64,000 bases of DNA, taken from contig JAKSZT010000142.1 of NCBI GenBank assembly GCA_026826555.1, positions 3,417,153 to 3,481,152 of the forward strand. The letters are read 5' to 3'. Shown here piece by piece: positions 1-11,290 of the stretch. Numbering within the stretch: the first letter of the stretch is position 1; every line of letters starts with the position of its first letter. The stretch comes from Tolypeutes matacus. Taxonomy: Eukaryota; Chordata; Mammalia; Cingulata; Chlamyphoridae. The translations under genes were made by a program, and so were the position numbers. The notes beneath the pieces are model-generated. The model was not told the DNA's origin. It worked only from the letters and a program-made list of their open reading frames with translations, and made no database searches.

Positions 1-1664
1 CTCCAGTGACCCCACCCATAATTGCCTCACCTTCTCTGTGCCTGGCTCACGTTGTCTAATCTGATGAGTATTTCCATCCATGTCCTCTCCCCAACTGGCA
101 GAGCACCAATGCAATACCCACTTTGCTTCATTATAAATTGAGCTGGAAAGTAAAAGATAGAAACACAACTCTGGATGGGCTGACTAGATCAATGTCAGAG
201 GACAACTTTTTCTCTCATCATTTATACAGAGGACTAAGGAAAGCAATGGGATATAGGGAGTCAAAAAATGAGTAACACAAGGTTTAGAGTGGGAGCAAGG
301 CAGAATCCTAGGTAGGGAAGTGATTGAGGAATTTTTTAACTTACAGTAAAACTCAGAATTAAAGTCATAGTTCCTGCATTTTGTTGTTGTTGTTGCTTTT
401 AATTCGCTATAGAGCATACTCCTCATGGCCTAACAGTGCCAGGGTCATCAGAATTGACAAAAATCAGATGGAATAATCTGTTTTCTTACTTCAAAAAACT
501 ATTCAGAGAAATCATTTTATCATGAAAATTTATTCCTCTTTAACAAACAAAATATACAACTGTTCATCTCTCTGCTCTGGAAACCTTTAGTTTCCCTCCC
601 ACCATAATTAACAAGGATTGAAACACATCAAAAGGCAGGTGAGCAGAATGGATTCAGGGCTCATCAGCTTTTACTGATCTGCACAAAACAGTGTGTTCAG
701 ACTGATGTTGCAGCAGATGAGTCAGAAACCAGGTAAGCACAGATTCCTAGTATAAGACAAGATAGTCAGGTGAACTTAGCACACAGTCCTCCCAGGCTAT
801 CCACAGGATTCAAAGGGCCAGGACACAACCTATACAAGCAGCTAAAATCAACATGAAGAGGGTGGGAAATGAGTTGAGTAGGTGGGATTTGGCAGCCTTG
901 AGTCAGAGAAGACCAAGTGCCAGCTTGAGAAGACCTAGAACCTGATATAAATGTTTTCCCCAAAAAAGATATGCCAAAAATTCCTTCTGTATAGAGACTC
1001 TAAAATACATGCAGGCAAGAGGAGGTCATTTTGTTCTTCTGGAGTGAGAAGAAGAACTCAATTAGTTTGTCTTCTGCATTTCAAAGGACATCAGATAAGG
1101 TATATATGTATGACAATTTCAATGTTCATGAGTGAAAATATGAATCCTGTTATGTATTGATGAAAAAGATCCAAAAGTGGCCTCAATTGTTGTGTAATGG
1201 TTTTCTGGTAAAGCATCCTCTAGAGATCAGTGTTAAAAATTTCATAGTTGATGCAACTAGTGATACACTTAGCATAACAAAGGCTAAAGTAGAGCACTTT
1301 AGAGTGAAATATAATTTGTTGTGTGTAAGGGGAAGAGCATCATCGCATAACATCAATCCCATATCACAGATGGACCACATGTTAACTACGTTATGCTAGT
1401 ATTTTGATTTGGAGCCTCTACTCAAAGAGCAACACTAAAAGCAACTAAATGTACTAGTGTGATAACAGGGCAGCTTTCTCAATTACCACCTTTTCTTTTT
1501 TTTTAAGGGGTTGTTTACCTATTAATTCTAATAATGACATTATCAAAATTCCAGTATTTGAAACTTGTAAATACAAAAATTCTCAAAATCCTTGATCAGA
1601 AGCAAAGGTTTGTAAGACAATGCCTATGTTAAACATTCACTCTATGGTTAAGAAAACTTAACTT

Positions 1665-1840
1665 TGGTGTCACAGAGCCATGAATTTGAATCACAGTCTA
1701 TTCTCTATAAGAACTGGAGCAAGTTAAGAAGAATGAACTAACATTTATTGTTTGCCAACTCTATAATAGATGCAATGCTAAGTGCTTTTCACCTATTATT
1801 TGAATTAACCTGGTCAATACCTCCAATTCTTAAAATGATT
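1665..1840. repeat. MIR SINE (copy A)
   Basis: The stretch contains the MIR core and tail patterns: a 'caagtta' core followed by text like 'atgctaagtgcttttcac'. The orthologous MIR sits at 17165-17330 in the second copy of the block, so it predates the duplication. Confidence 0.6.
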
Positions 1841-3934
1841 GTGAATAAAATATTAACAATTGAGATGTGGCACAATTATGCTTAAGAAATTCTATGTGAA
1901 GATTAATGGAGAAGCAAACTTTGATGGGGAGAAAACTTGGAGACCAGCTCCTTTCTTATGGCCTAACATTCAACCTTACAGGCAGAATGGCCTTGACTGG
2001 CCGCATCATCATGGCCTTCTGATATGTCCATTTTCCTTCCTTTGGCTCCATTAATAGCTCATCAATAGTTCTCTGATTTCAGTAAGTGATAGCTCTTGTG
2101 AACATGAATAAAAAGAGGAAGATATTACAAAAGTATTTCTCATATCTGTTGAGAAGTGGATCCTCCTCTATCACATGTTATCATCTCCCCTGTGTAGTGA
2201 GAAAGACTATTTCTCCAACTTCAGGACCTGAAAGAATACACATTGTTGTTGTTGTTGTTTGGTAGATCTATGAAAGCTGACATTTTTCTCATAACAAAAG
2301 AAATCTTCCTTAAGAGTATTTGCAGTAACCATCTTGGCAAACAGTAAAATCAATTGGAAAGCATTTTCAGTCTCCTGAAATCCTCAACTCTCAGCTTGAT
2401 ATGAGGCCTTCTCTGATATCTCCAGTCTAATTAATCTTTCTTTTCTCTGTATCCCATCAATGGGAGCTTATATTATTGTAGAATGTATTATAGCGTGTCT
2501 TGATGTAATTTCTTGATTTAGTTCTAGACTCCCCATCAGAGGTTAATACATGAGGGCAGGAATCATGTCCAGTATGGATAAGATTACCTCATTGTTCATA
2601 CATAAAAGCTTATGTATTAATGTATTAAAATGAACTATTTTATAATATAAAATATTGATTCATAAATAAGTCAATGTTAGCAGCCTGATGTAGGGTCTTT
2701 TTATGATCATATAAGAATAAGAAAGGTGATAATAGCAAATGTGTTTTTAGAAATTTCTTTTTCTCTCTTCGTATTATAAAATGGATTTCCTTAAACATCA
2801 ATAGATTCATTACTGGTTTCCTTTTTTTAATAGCTATAAAATCGCATGGTATAAATGTCACATGTTGTATTCCTCCTGTCCCTTATAGATGAGCATTTAC
2901 TTTGTCCCTCCCAGTCCTGTTGGACACACAACCAGGTCAAAAGCTGTGTCTGTAGATATCTGTTTTCATATGCTATTATTTGCACTTCTATGTGATAGAT
3001 TACCAAGAAATAGTCATTTCCATAGGGTAGGTCTTTTTCATTTTAATGGAGTATCAGATTATTTTAAAAAGAGAAATTCAGTAATAGCTTGAGTACCATT
3101 TCTTCATATAGTCATAAGTCATGTGTATTACCTCTTTTCCAAAGATTATCTTTCAGATTGTTAGAAGGTGATATCACATTATTTAATTTTGTATTTTTCT
3201 GACTAACAATGAGATTATGCAATCATCCATATAGGTTTGTTGTTTTGAATTTCTTTTCTGTGAAATGCCTATTCATTTATATAGTTTTCCAAATTTTGGA
3301 TGGCTACCTTAAAAAACAGGAATATTTTATATATTGTGGATAATAATGCTTTATTTCTCATATATTTTGAACTGATTTACACTTACAAAGTTTCAACAGT
3401 TTTACTCTTTCATCATATTACTTTCCACTTTTTAAAAATCATTTATCACATAGGTTTATATTTCCTAGGTTTTCTAGCTTCCTTTAAATATCTCCTACAG
3501 CCTACATATTTTTTGTAAATATATTTTGTAATTGAAAATAATTATACTATTCAGATTTAGCCTTTCTAGAAAATGCTTTTAAATACAGAGTGAAGTAGGA
3601 ACAAACCTTGTTTTCATGCAGGTACACAGTTCTCTTGTCACAATGTAACTATGCTTGTAATTATAAAGATAAATACGGCAGAAAACACTTTCAAAAGATG
3701 TATTATGATTCAGCAAAAATGAGCACACTAGAATCTAAGCTTGAAATCCCCAAGGTCCCATAGAAAAGACTAGAACATGACCAAATAATTTTAGAAACAA
3801 AAATCCCAGGCAGAAAGTGTTAGGATCTGTGTACCCTGTACCTCTTAGTATAGGTATCTGAGAAGGCTCACATTCCCATTCCAAAGTAGCCATTCCCCTA
3901 GTCTTTCAAAAGGCCAGGTTCTCTGTCACGTACT

Positions 3935-4107
3935 CTTTTTTTTTTTTTTTTTAATGATTTACAGTATAGTTTAAAATTTAGATGATACAGTTTAATAATT
4001 TTGATGATATTTACCATGTCCTGTGTCCATTACTGTAAGGTAATGAAAAACCTTCCCCATGACCACCAAACAACCCATTAGATCTTGACTGTTCCCTTCC
4101 CCCCAGC
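3935..4107 (-). mobile_element. Short poly-T-led insertion, probably an L1 3' end
   Basis: A run of T residues at 3939-3953 leads into about 150 bases absent from the matching place in the second block copy (near 19640). The flanks 'ctctt' on both sides look like a short target duplication. The structure fits a severely 5'-truncated retroposon on the - strand. The family call of L1 is by resemblance only. Confidence 0.5.
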
Positions 4108-4945
4108 CCTCTTGAACTGTTAAGAAAAAGGTCATGTTTATGTAGCAATATAGAGTATATTTTCATGCTCAGTGTGTTTGTGATATTCTTTCATGTAATA
4201 AGAGTCTATAAAAGATATACATTGTAGTTAAAGAAATATAAACCATATCAAAAGAAATAGTATAACTAAGGAGTACCAAAAGCATAAGGCTATGAGTAAT
4301 TTTGTGCCCCAGGGGATATTTGGCAATCTGGACACATTTTTGTTTGTTGTGATTAAATAAGTGCTAGAACCATGTAGGAGGTAAGAGCCAGGGCTATTCC
4401 CAAATATCCTACAATACACTGAACAGCCCCCTGCATGAGGAATTATCCATCCAAAAGTGTCTATGGTGCTGAGGCCCTGGAATAAAGGAATCTAATGCAG
4501 AGTTAAAGGCACTTGGGTATTTAGAAATGTTCTTCATGGAATATAAATTTAAATATTAAGCCAAGGTTTTCTTGGCCTCATTACTATCACAGGGCAAATT
4601 ATTTGTGTGATTTAAGAAGTGACTTTTGAAATGCATTTTAAAATAATTTTGCATTACAAGAGTTACTTTTTTGTTGTAATGCACATGTTAGTTGACTGGA
4701 CTAAACCTCTTCAGACAGGACATTGCTTTGCCTACAGAGTCATAGTGGAGGAAGTGGAGGCTTTTGCTCTTTCAGTCCATGTCAGAGGAAAGAGGATTTG
4801 GGGGCAGAGACAGGAAGTGGGTTGAGCTTGATGATTAGGAGGCACATGCAGAGAAAAGAAGGCCTTATGAGCTCTTCTTGCAGGATCCTTGTTCTGCATA
4901 TATATTACGTCGTAAAAAACTATCACAAAGCTTGACAGTGTAATC

Positions 4946-5550
4946 AAGCTAGGGCTCTTTGCTCAATATGTGTAGAAGTAAAAACTGAGACATCAAGATT
5001 TTTAGAAAAGAGTTTTATTATAAGGTTTTCAAACAAGAAGATGAGAGTTCTCAAATCTGTATTCTCAAATCCAAAGAGCTTATGTTATATATGGGATTTA
5101 AACAAATGGAAATGGAGATAGTTATGTTATTTAAATTGGCAAATATGATTGGTTATATTTCAATTATGATTAATAGGGACTGTTAATAGCAGACTGATTG
5201 CCTGCCAGACAATCCCTTGAAAATTGACAAAAGTCAGGTGGGGTAAGCATAGATTAGCTGTAAAGGAGGTTTTTAAATGAGTGTGGGCATTGGGTTACAT
5301 GTTACAAAAGAGTTGTATATCACCAAGTTAACATATGATAACAAGTAAAGGAATGCAAATAAGCTAAAGAAATGGGCTGTAATTGAAGAGCAGGCATCAG
5401 GTTACAACAGTGTTGTAAATTCCCCAGTTAACATATGATAACAAGTAAAGGAATGGAAATAAGCTAAAATAGCAACTAAAGTTAAAAGTGAAACTGCTAT
5501 AGTCAGTGGTGACAGCAGTTTAAATTATTATTATTATTATTATTTTTTGG
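4946..5550. repeat. Copy-A-specific insertion with a 100-base tandem duplication
   Basis: These about 600 bases are missing from the second block copy, where the flanking sequence runs straight on (near 20420-20490). Inside, 5281-5380 and 5381-5480 are two tandem copies with a 100-base period; both contain 'acatatgataacaagtaaag'. The right end carries an (ATT)n run at about 5524-5545. I cannot place it in a known repeat family; an LTR is possible. Confidence 0.5.
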
Positions 5551-5555
5551 TTATC

Positions 5556-5800
5556 TCTCATAGTTCCATATGTTGAAAGGGTTCAGATAGGTCATTTTTC
5601 TTGGGCCTATATTGCAGTTGCAGACACATAATGGGTTCAGAGCTGGAGACATACAAGAGCTTGACTGAATTGGATGTCCAAAGTAGTGCACATAGCTGGA
5701 CCATGATGTTGTCTGTCTTCTGTCAGCTACTCTGGGACTGCTAAGCAAACCTCCTACATGTGACCTCTCTTGGTATGGGGCTTTCTCACATCATGAAGGA
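5556..5800. mobile_element. MLT1-like LTR fragment (copy A)
   Basis: The sequence follows the middle of an MLT1-type (ERVL-MaLR) LTR, with 'ttgcagttgcagacacat' and then 'cctacatgtgacctctctt'. It aligns to 20480-20650 in the second copy. It breaks off near 5800, where L1 sequence begins. Confidence 0.5.
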
Positions 5801-5804
5801 TATT

Positions 5805-5885
5805 TGTCATTGTGAATAGTCAGTGTCTCAGAGTAGGTCTATTAGGATTCTTTCTGTTTAGGGTGCATTATCCTATTGGATATTG
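5805..5885 (-). mobile_element. L1 fragment, left part of a split element
   Basis: Bases 5820-5870 resemble 57820-57875 in the longer - strand L1 of this window, the stretch between ORF2 and ORF1. The L1 then stops and an LTR follows; L1 ORF1 sequence resumes at about 6566. The piece starts in mid-element on its low-coordinate side, so it is not a simple 5'-truncated insertion. Confidence 0.55.
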
Positions 5886-5889
5886 ACAT

Positions 5890-6565
5890 TTATGACTTTC
5901 ATTAGTCAGTCACAGGGATAATGATGCAAAGAACCAGAACTCTGTTGGCTTTTATAAAAGGGTATTTATTTGGGGTAGAAAATTACAGTCACAAGACCTT
6001 AAAGTGTCCAATTCAAAATAACATAAGAGGTATTTTCTCATCCGTAGTCTGTTGCCACATGTTGAAGCAAGATGGTGGGCAATGTCTGCAAGGGTTCAGC
6101 CTTCCTTCTTCCTCTTAAGGCTCTGTGGTCCCTGCTTTTTCTGATCTCAGCAGTAGGCTGGCAAAAGGCTAGTCTCTCACCCCAGGGCTTGTTTCTTTCC
6201 AGGATCAGCTGCTCTATTCTCTTCAAAAGGTCAGTTGCAGTTTAATCCAGCTCATCTCTTTTCTCCGGGGACTTCTGCCATATCTTATGCGCAGTCTCTC
6301 TTCCTTCTTGTTGTTCCTCTCTGTGTCTACTTCCCTGTGAGAGTCTGTTTTATCAGCCCACCAAGGGAGCTAGGACTCAATGCTGAGTAGCACTCTAATG
6401 ACTTGGTCAAATCAAAGCCCTAATCTTAAAATAATTTAATCAGACATCTCAGCTGAATCTAATACAATCAAAGGGTTATGACCTAACAGAGGTACAGACA
6501 CGTTTTCAAACATAATCAATACCTCTTTTTGGAATTCATAAATAATATCAAACTGCCACATAAGG
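5890..6565 (-). mobile_element. Solo LTR, ERVL-like, inserted in L1
   Basis: This shares its full layout with the LTR at 33285-33899: an early 'tagtcagtcacaggg', then 'gggtatttatttggggtaga', a CT-rich middle, 'aatctaatacaatcaaag', and the end 'aatatcaaactgccaca'. Read on the - strand it runs TGTGGCAGTTTGATATT onward to a GACTAAT-type end, as an LTR should. It separates two parts of one L1 (5805-5885 and 6566-7140). Confidence 0.65.
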
Positions 6566-7140
6566 GTTGGGAGGTTTTTGGTCATTATTTCCTCAAATAT
6601 TCTTTCTGTTCCTTTTCCATTTTCCTCTTCTGGGACACCGATGATGCATATGTTTGTATGTTTCATGTTGTCATTCAATTCCCTGAAATCCTGCCCCATT
6701 TTTCCATTCTTTTCTCTTTCCGTTTTCCTGTCTTTTCCAGTTGATGTGTTCTTTGTTCAAACCCACTAATTCTGTCTTTGAGCAATTCAAATCTGCCCTT
6801 ATATATATTTAATGTATTTTAATCTCAACCATTGTGTCTTTCATTCTCATAAATTCTGTTAGTTTCTTTGCAGGCTTTCAAATTATTCTTTATGTTCACC
6901 CAGTATCTTCTTCATATCCTTTATCTGTTTACTCATACTCTCTTTTGATTCTTTGAATTGATTAGATTTCTCTGATTATCATTGATTAATTGTCTTAAAT
7001 CCTGTATCTCTTCAAGATATTTGGTTTATTCCTTTGTGCCAACTCTCACTGATACTTTGTATGGTATGTAATTTTTTGCTGATTTCTAGGCATCTGACTA
7101 TGTTGGCGAATTTAATCTGATGACCAATTTCTCTCTGCTT
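6566..7140 (-). mobile_element. L1 fragment with ORF1 coiled-coil and mid-domain remains
   Basis: The - strand frame ending near 6550 encodes NICIIGVPEEE, a hallmark of the L1 ORF1 protein at the junction to its RNA-binding domain. It is preceded by LNDNMKHT and followed by an EEIM stretch. Higher coordinates encode the coiled-coil part with many breaks. L1 ORF1 protein binds L1 RNA as a chaperone; this copy is dead. Confidence 0.75.
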
Positions 7141-7343
7141 ATTGTCTTTTTTTTTTTTACAGTTCTTCTTTGCTTGTTTTTTTGTATGTTTTGTTTTGTT
7201 TTTTTTTTATCTTAAGATAATTGTGTGATCTCACTGCAGACATTTAAAGGCAGGCTATCTGAAGGCAGATTTGATTATTGTTGAGAAGGAATTCCTCTGG
7301 AATTTAATTCATATATAATGGACAGAGGGGAGCCTCTCTCTCT
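7141..7343. other. T-rich stretch, unassigned
   Basis: T-rich sequence between the L1 ORF1 piece and the L1 3' end piece. It may be L1 5' leader sequence, but I see no clear match. Confidence 0.3.
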
Positions 7344-7577
7344 TTTTTAAAAACAATTTATTGAAGTATAACATTCATACATGAACATACATAAAATATA
7401 AGGGTTCATTAAACATTGTGAAATTACAAAACAAACATGCATAATATCATACAGGGCTCCCACACGTCACCACCCAACAAACACTCTGCATTGTTGTGAA
7501 ACATTTGTTAACAAATCATGAAAGAGCATCATCAAAGTATTACTACTAACTATAGTCCATATCTTCCTCCCCTATAC
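7344..7577 (-). mobile_element. L1 3' untranslated region fragment
   Basis: The T-rich start, then 'tattgaagtataacattcat' and 'gggctcccacacgtcacc', resemble an L1 3' end read backwards. It ends where the SINE begins at about 7578. The family call is by resemblance. Confidence 0.5.
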
Positions 7578-8201
7578 ATTTTTTAAAGGATTTTATTTAT
7601 TTATTTATTTACTTACTTTTATCCATTCCCCCTCCCCCTCATTTGCGCTGGTTATTGTGTCCAATCGCTGGGCGACGCTGTGTCTGTTTCCTGCCCTCTC
7701 TTCTCATACTTCTCCTGTCTTCACTGGGATTCAATCCTCGGAAACTCTGATGTGGGAGAGAGGTGTCCTACTGCCTGCGCCACCTTAGTTCCTGTTTTTT
7801 GGGCGCTTCTCATCTTGGCTATCTCTTGTGTCACTCTCCTGTTACATCATCATTTTGCTGTGTAGCTCGTGGGGACTGGCTGTGCACCCACACATGGGGC
7901 CTGGTGACGCACTCGTGGATGGCACCTGGCAACGCATTCACTCTTGGGGCCTGGCAGCTCACCTGCGGACAGGGCCTGGTGGCTCACCCACTCGTGGGTC
8001 CTGGCCACTCACCCGCTTGCAGGGCCTGGCGGTGCACCTGCAGACAGGGCCTGGTGGTTCACCCACTCACGGGGCCTGATGGCCCATGTGACGTCTATAT
8101 TTTTCTTTTTAAATTTTTACCAGGAGGTCCTGGGCATCAAACCCAGGTCCCTCCATATGGGAGATGGATGCCCAACCACCTGAGCCACATCTGTCTCCCT
8201 G
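7578..8201 (-). mobile_element. DAS-III-like tRNA-derived SINE, long form with internal minisatellite
   Basis: The - strand starts (high coordinates) with a tRNA-like head. A box-B-like site reads ggtttgatgcc (8133-8143 on the + strand as ggcatcaaacc), and a box-A-like stretch reads tggctcaggtgg. The tail ends in (AAAT)n, seen as (ttta)n at 7590-7615. The layout matches the other SINE at 12869-13334, but this copy carries about 220 extra GC-rich bases (7865-8082). DAS-type SINEs derive from tRNA-Ala and are xenarthran. Confidence 0.7.
7865..8082. repeat. GC-rich degenerate minisatellite inside the SINE
   Basis: A motif built on 'gggcctggtg' plus 'cacccactcgtggg' or 'cacctgcggaca' recurs about seven times, spaced roughly 25-40 bases apart. 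The repeat keeps reading frames open in several frames, which explains the long but meaningless frames there. Confidence 0.75.
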
Positions 8202-8589
8202 TTATATTTCTTAAGGTTGACTAAAGATACCCAAAGTTACAGTCTTTCCCCAAACAGGATGGTCATATAATAAATTAGGCTTAATTTATCCCCAGCATTC
8301 CAAAAACCAGACCTAGGAAGAAAAACTTGGTCTGGGGACACATGCATGGTTTCTAATATAGTGAATGTTTAGCATATCCTGATTACCACAAAATCAGGAC
8401 AGCAATAATATTTGCATCTTGTATGTTTCTTACAAACACATTGAGAAATTTATAGAAATTTTCTCTTAAGAATACATGTATCATTTCCAAGAATGTTAAC
8501 CCAAGTTGTTCAAGAGAAGATTTGTATTTACACAAAATAATGTGATTTGCTGCCTTTTCATAAATTACAAGAGGCTTCAATTTACAAAT

Positions 8590-9807
8590 CAGACTTTTTT
8601 TAGACATATTTTCTATTACAGATTCATAGTCAGGATAGCCCTTCAATGACTTTACAAGATCATCTAGTAGGTACTATCCTTGTACAAAACTTTCAAGATC
8701 ATGCAAGGACTTGTTTATTCTATGATCTGTGATACAGTTCTGTGGAAATGTATATGCCCTTATTTTCTCTGATCTTCCTTTACTTCCAGCCTGAATCTTT
8801 CTATCATTGTATCTTTTACTTGTTTCTTCTTCTAGGTGCATGCTGTACAGTTTTGCACATAAATTTGTCATACCATCTCTCTATTTCTTAGTTGAGATTT
8901 CTCTTGTTGATATTCAGAGATAATACTTGTTGGCAAATGAACTATGAGTACTGCACTATCTGTGAAATTCACATCCTGCCCACCAGCTCCACTGGCGCAC
9001 ATAGTATCAATTTTCAAATCTAAAGGATTAATCACCAGATTATTTTCAATAAACTGGGATAATATTGCTACAGTCATTGTGCTTGTATGGATGTGGCCTT
9101 GCTTTTCCATCTTTGGCATTTTTTGTACCATGTGCACATCTCCTTCAAATTACATACACTTATAGGCTTCAGAACCTCCAGTGCTGGCAGTTGCATGTCA
9201 AAGGCCACATATTTCCTTCAAATATATTGCAGGGTCTCAAAATGCCACCTTTTAAAGGCAGCATATGGCTGATACATATCAAATATCTCTGAAGTAAACA
9301 ACATTGCTTCCTGAATCCCAACTCCTGCAGTTATCTCCAAGATCAAATAATTTGCATCTGTTTCTTCTGAGGGAACCAAAAGTAAGATAATATGATGCTT
9401 CAACTCAGTTATTTCCAATTGAAACAAAGTTATTTCATTCACTGCAAGTTTCCTTAAGTCTTCATTCTCATTTGACCTGTGACTTTGTGGGAAAGGCAAC
9501 TGAGGAGTCCAGAGTTTTCAATGAACGTCTCCCAGGGCACAGTCCTGCCATGAATGAAGCTCTCTGTCTCCTGCAGCTACTGGTCCTTCTTGCCCAGCAG
9601 TTTGGCCACCACTAGCAGTTCAGGCTCCCTGCCCTGCAGCTGGGCTTCAGACCTTGCCTGGCGATTGTGGAAAGTCCACAGGGGCCCTCCTCAGGCAAAC
9701 AGGTCCTCCATGGGCAGGCTTCTGTAGTTGATAGGACAGAAGAATGGACCAGGAGCCCCACGGGCCCACAGATGATGTGCAGCACCTCAGAGGAAGCTGA
9801 GTCGCAT
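8590..9807 (-). pseudogene. MTRF1L: Processed pseudogene of MTRF1L (mitochondrial release factor 1-like)
   Basis: MTRF1L normally ends mitochondrial protein synthesis: it reads stop codons and its GGQ loop triggers release of the chain from the ribosome. Here the whole coding sequence lies in one piece without introns, which marks a retrocopy. The equivalent of the start codon is at 9807. Further along, 9218-9499 keeps [19 protein letters not shown] and [13 protein letters not shown]. Then 8868-9137 holds the release domain with the GGQ tripeptide intact (8976-8984), followed by Asp where His is usual. Next, 8674-8871 keeps [20 protein letters not shown] and [12 protein letters not shown], and the C-terminus ends near 8600. 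The reading is cut by many stops and several frameshifts, so no release factor can be made. The 3' untranslated part probably runs on to about 8210, where the SINE starts. Confidence 0.9.
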
Positions 9808-9944
9808 CCTCTTCTTTGACATTTGGTTCATCTTATTCTAACTCTTTAAAATTGCCCTAATTAAGATATCAAAATTGGGCCAGGGACTCACTAATGGGGC
9901 ACAGATTTTTCTCCAGAGTTAAGTTTAACAGAGATCTTTAATAT

Positions 9945-10615
9945 TAGGACAAATTTTAAATGATCTCACAGATATGAACTAATTATATAAGCAATCTCAT
10001 AAAGTTAAATTCTAGAATATAGGTTACCAGGGGATAGATTGGGGTTTGAGAATGGGGAGTTGATGCTTAATTTGTACAGAATTTCTATTTAGGTAGATTG
10101 TATAATTTTGGAAATGGATAGTAAGATAGTGGCACATTATTGTGAGTGTATTTAACAGTGCTAAATAGGTGAATGTGGTTAAAAGGGGAAATCTTGGATT
10201 GTATATGCTACTAGACTAAAAATTAAAAGATAAATCATAGGATTGTATAGGACTGTGAACTCTATTGTAGATGATGGACTATAGTTAATAGTACAAGTAT
10301 AAGATTGTTCTTTCATGAATGATTACAAACATATGACAGGAAGACAAGGTATTAATAATAGGGTGGTATATGGGAAAATATACCTAATGTAAACTATGGA
10401 CAATAGTTAATTGTGCTATTTTAATAGTTCATCAGTTGTAACAAAGGTAACTACTGCTAAAAAAATATTGCAATTACAAGAAAGTGTTATCATCAATTGT
10501 GCAAATGCTCCACATCAATACAAGGTGTTGTTGGTGGGGCAACATACAGGAATCCTGTCTTTTATGCATGATTGTTCTGTAAACCCACAACTTCTCTACT
10601 GAAAAAAAGAAATCT
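9945..10615 (+). mobile_element. L1 3' untranslated region fragment
   Basis: The stretch contains 'ggttaccaggggatagattg', then 'gatggactatagttaatagt' and 'acaaggtgttgttggtgggg'. The same order is seen in the L1 pieces at 16600 and 35520. It ends in a short A-run (10602-10608). Coding sequence is not included. Confidence 0.6.
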
Positions 10616-10629
10616 TGGTCTCAGAATGT

Positions 10630-11172
10630 TGAAGTGAGTGGAAGTGGAATTTCCTGTTGACATGGAATTTTCACCAGTTAAGAGAGGGAAATAGACTTTT
10701 TCCTTCTTAAAAAAAAGAAAGAAGAGAAAGACCTTTAAAACCAATTTTTCTCTGTTCAATTTCCAGTCAGGCTAGCAGATGGCATTCATTGTCACACCTT
10801 TCCATGGAGGTCTTTCTTCCAATCTCCGCTTTCCTGTGTTTTGGTCTGGTCACAGCTGAGATTCAAAGAGGGCTCTGCTGGCTGAATTCACTGAAGAAAA
10901 GCCCCCAATTCCCCTTCCCTTTTCCCTTGTAACAGCTGACAAGGAGGAAGACATCCATTCCCCTCTCAGTAGACTGAGAGGTTTGGTAACTCACGTTTGT
11001 TGTTTTGGTTTTTGTGTCTCTCAATCCCACACCCTCCTGTGAGTTGTGTAGCACTGTCCTGTCTGATGACCCCCAAGCAAGCCTTCTGACAGCTTTTGGC
11101 TTTTTCTCCACTGTTTTTGTGAAAGAGTTGAGCCTTGCCTGCCTACACTAATTCTATCTTCCCAGAACCTCC
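10630..11172 (-). mobile_element. Possible L1 5' leader fragment
   Basis: Read on the - strand from 11172, the sequence 'gaggttctgggaagatagaa' resembles the start of mammalian L1 5' leaders. The following 380 bases are moderately GC-rich without an open frame of note. The short frames here are not genes. Confidence 0.35.
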
Positions 11173-11216
11173 CTGTTTGCTTCATTTTTGATTGTATGGT
11201 ATTTCCCTGCTCCTTA

Positions 11217-11290
11217 TATATGTGTGTGTGTGTGTGTATGTGTGTGTATGTATGTATATATATGCATGTATATACATACACATATACATA
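11217..11290. repeat. (TG)n / (TATG)n microsatellite
   Basis: A tandem TG run followed by TATG and TATA variants. Confidence 0.9.

Larger units (their letters stand above)
1..5800. repeat. Duplicated block, copy A (truncated by window start)
   Basis: This block matches 15155-20900 in the same orientation. Both begin with the same stretch around 'ccagtgaccccacccataat' (copy A base 3, copy B base 15166). They share a MIR (A 1665, B 17165), matching unique sequence near 4619 and 20156, and an MLT1-like LTR near 5560 and 20480. The copies differ by many substitutions and indels, so the duplication is old. Short reading frames inside it are not conserved between copies, so I call no gene here. 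Copy A carries insertions at 3935-4107 and 4946-5550 that copy B lacks. The similarity stops abruptly near 5800. Confidence 0.88.

Noticed and set aside
5281..5480. Two regular 100-base units suggesting a CRISPR-like or regulatory array
   Set aside because: Only two units, no spacer structure, in a mammalian genome; a simple tandem duplication explains it.
7763..8224. Open frame of 153 codons rich in Gly, Pro, Trp and His
   Set aside because: It is produced by the GC-rich minisatellite in a SINE and is open in three frames at once.
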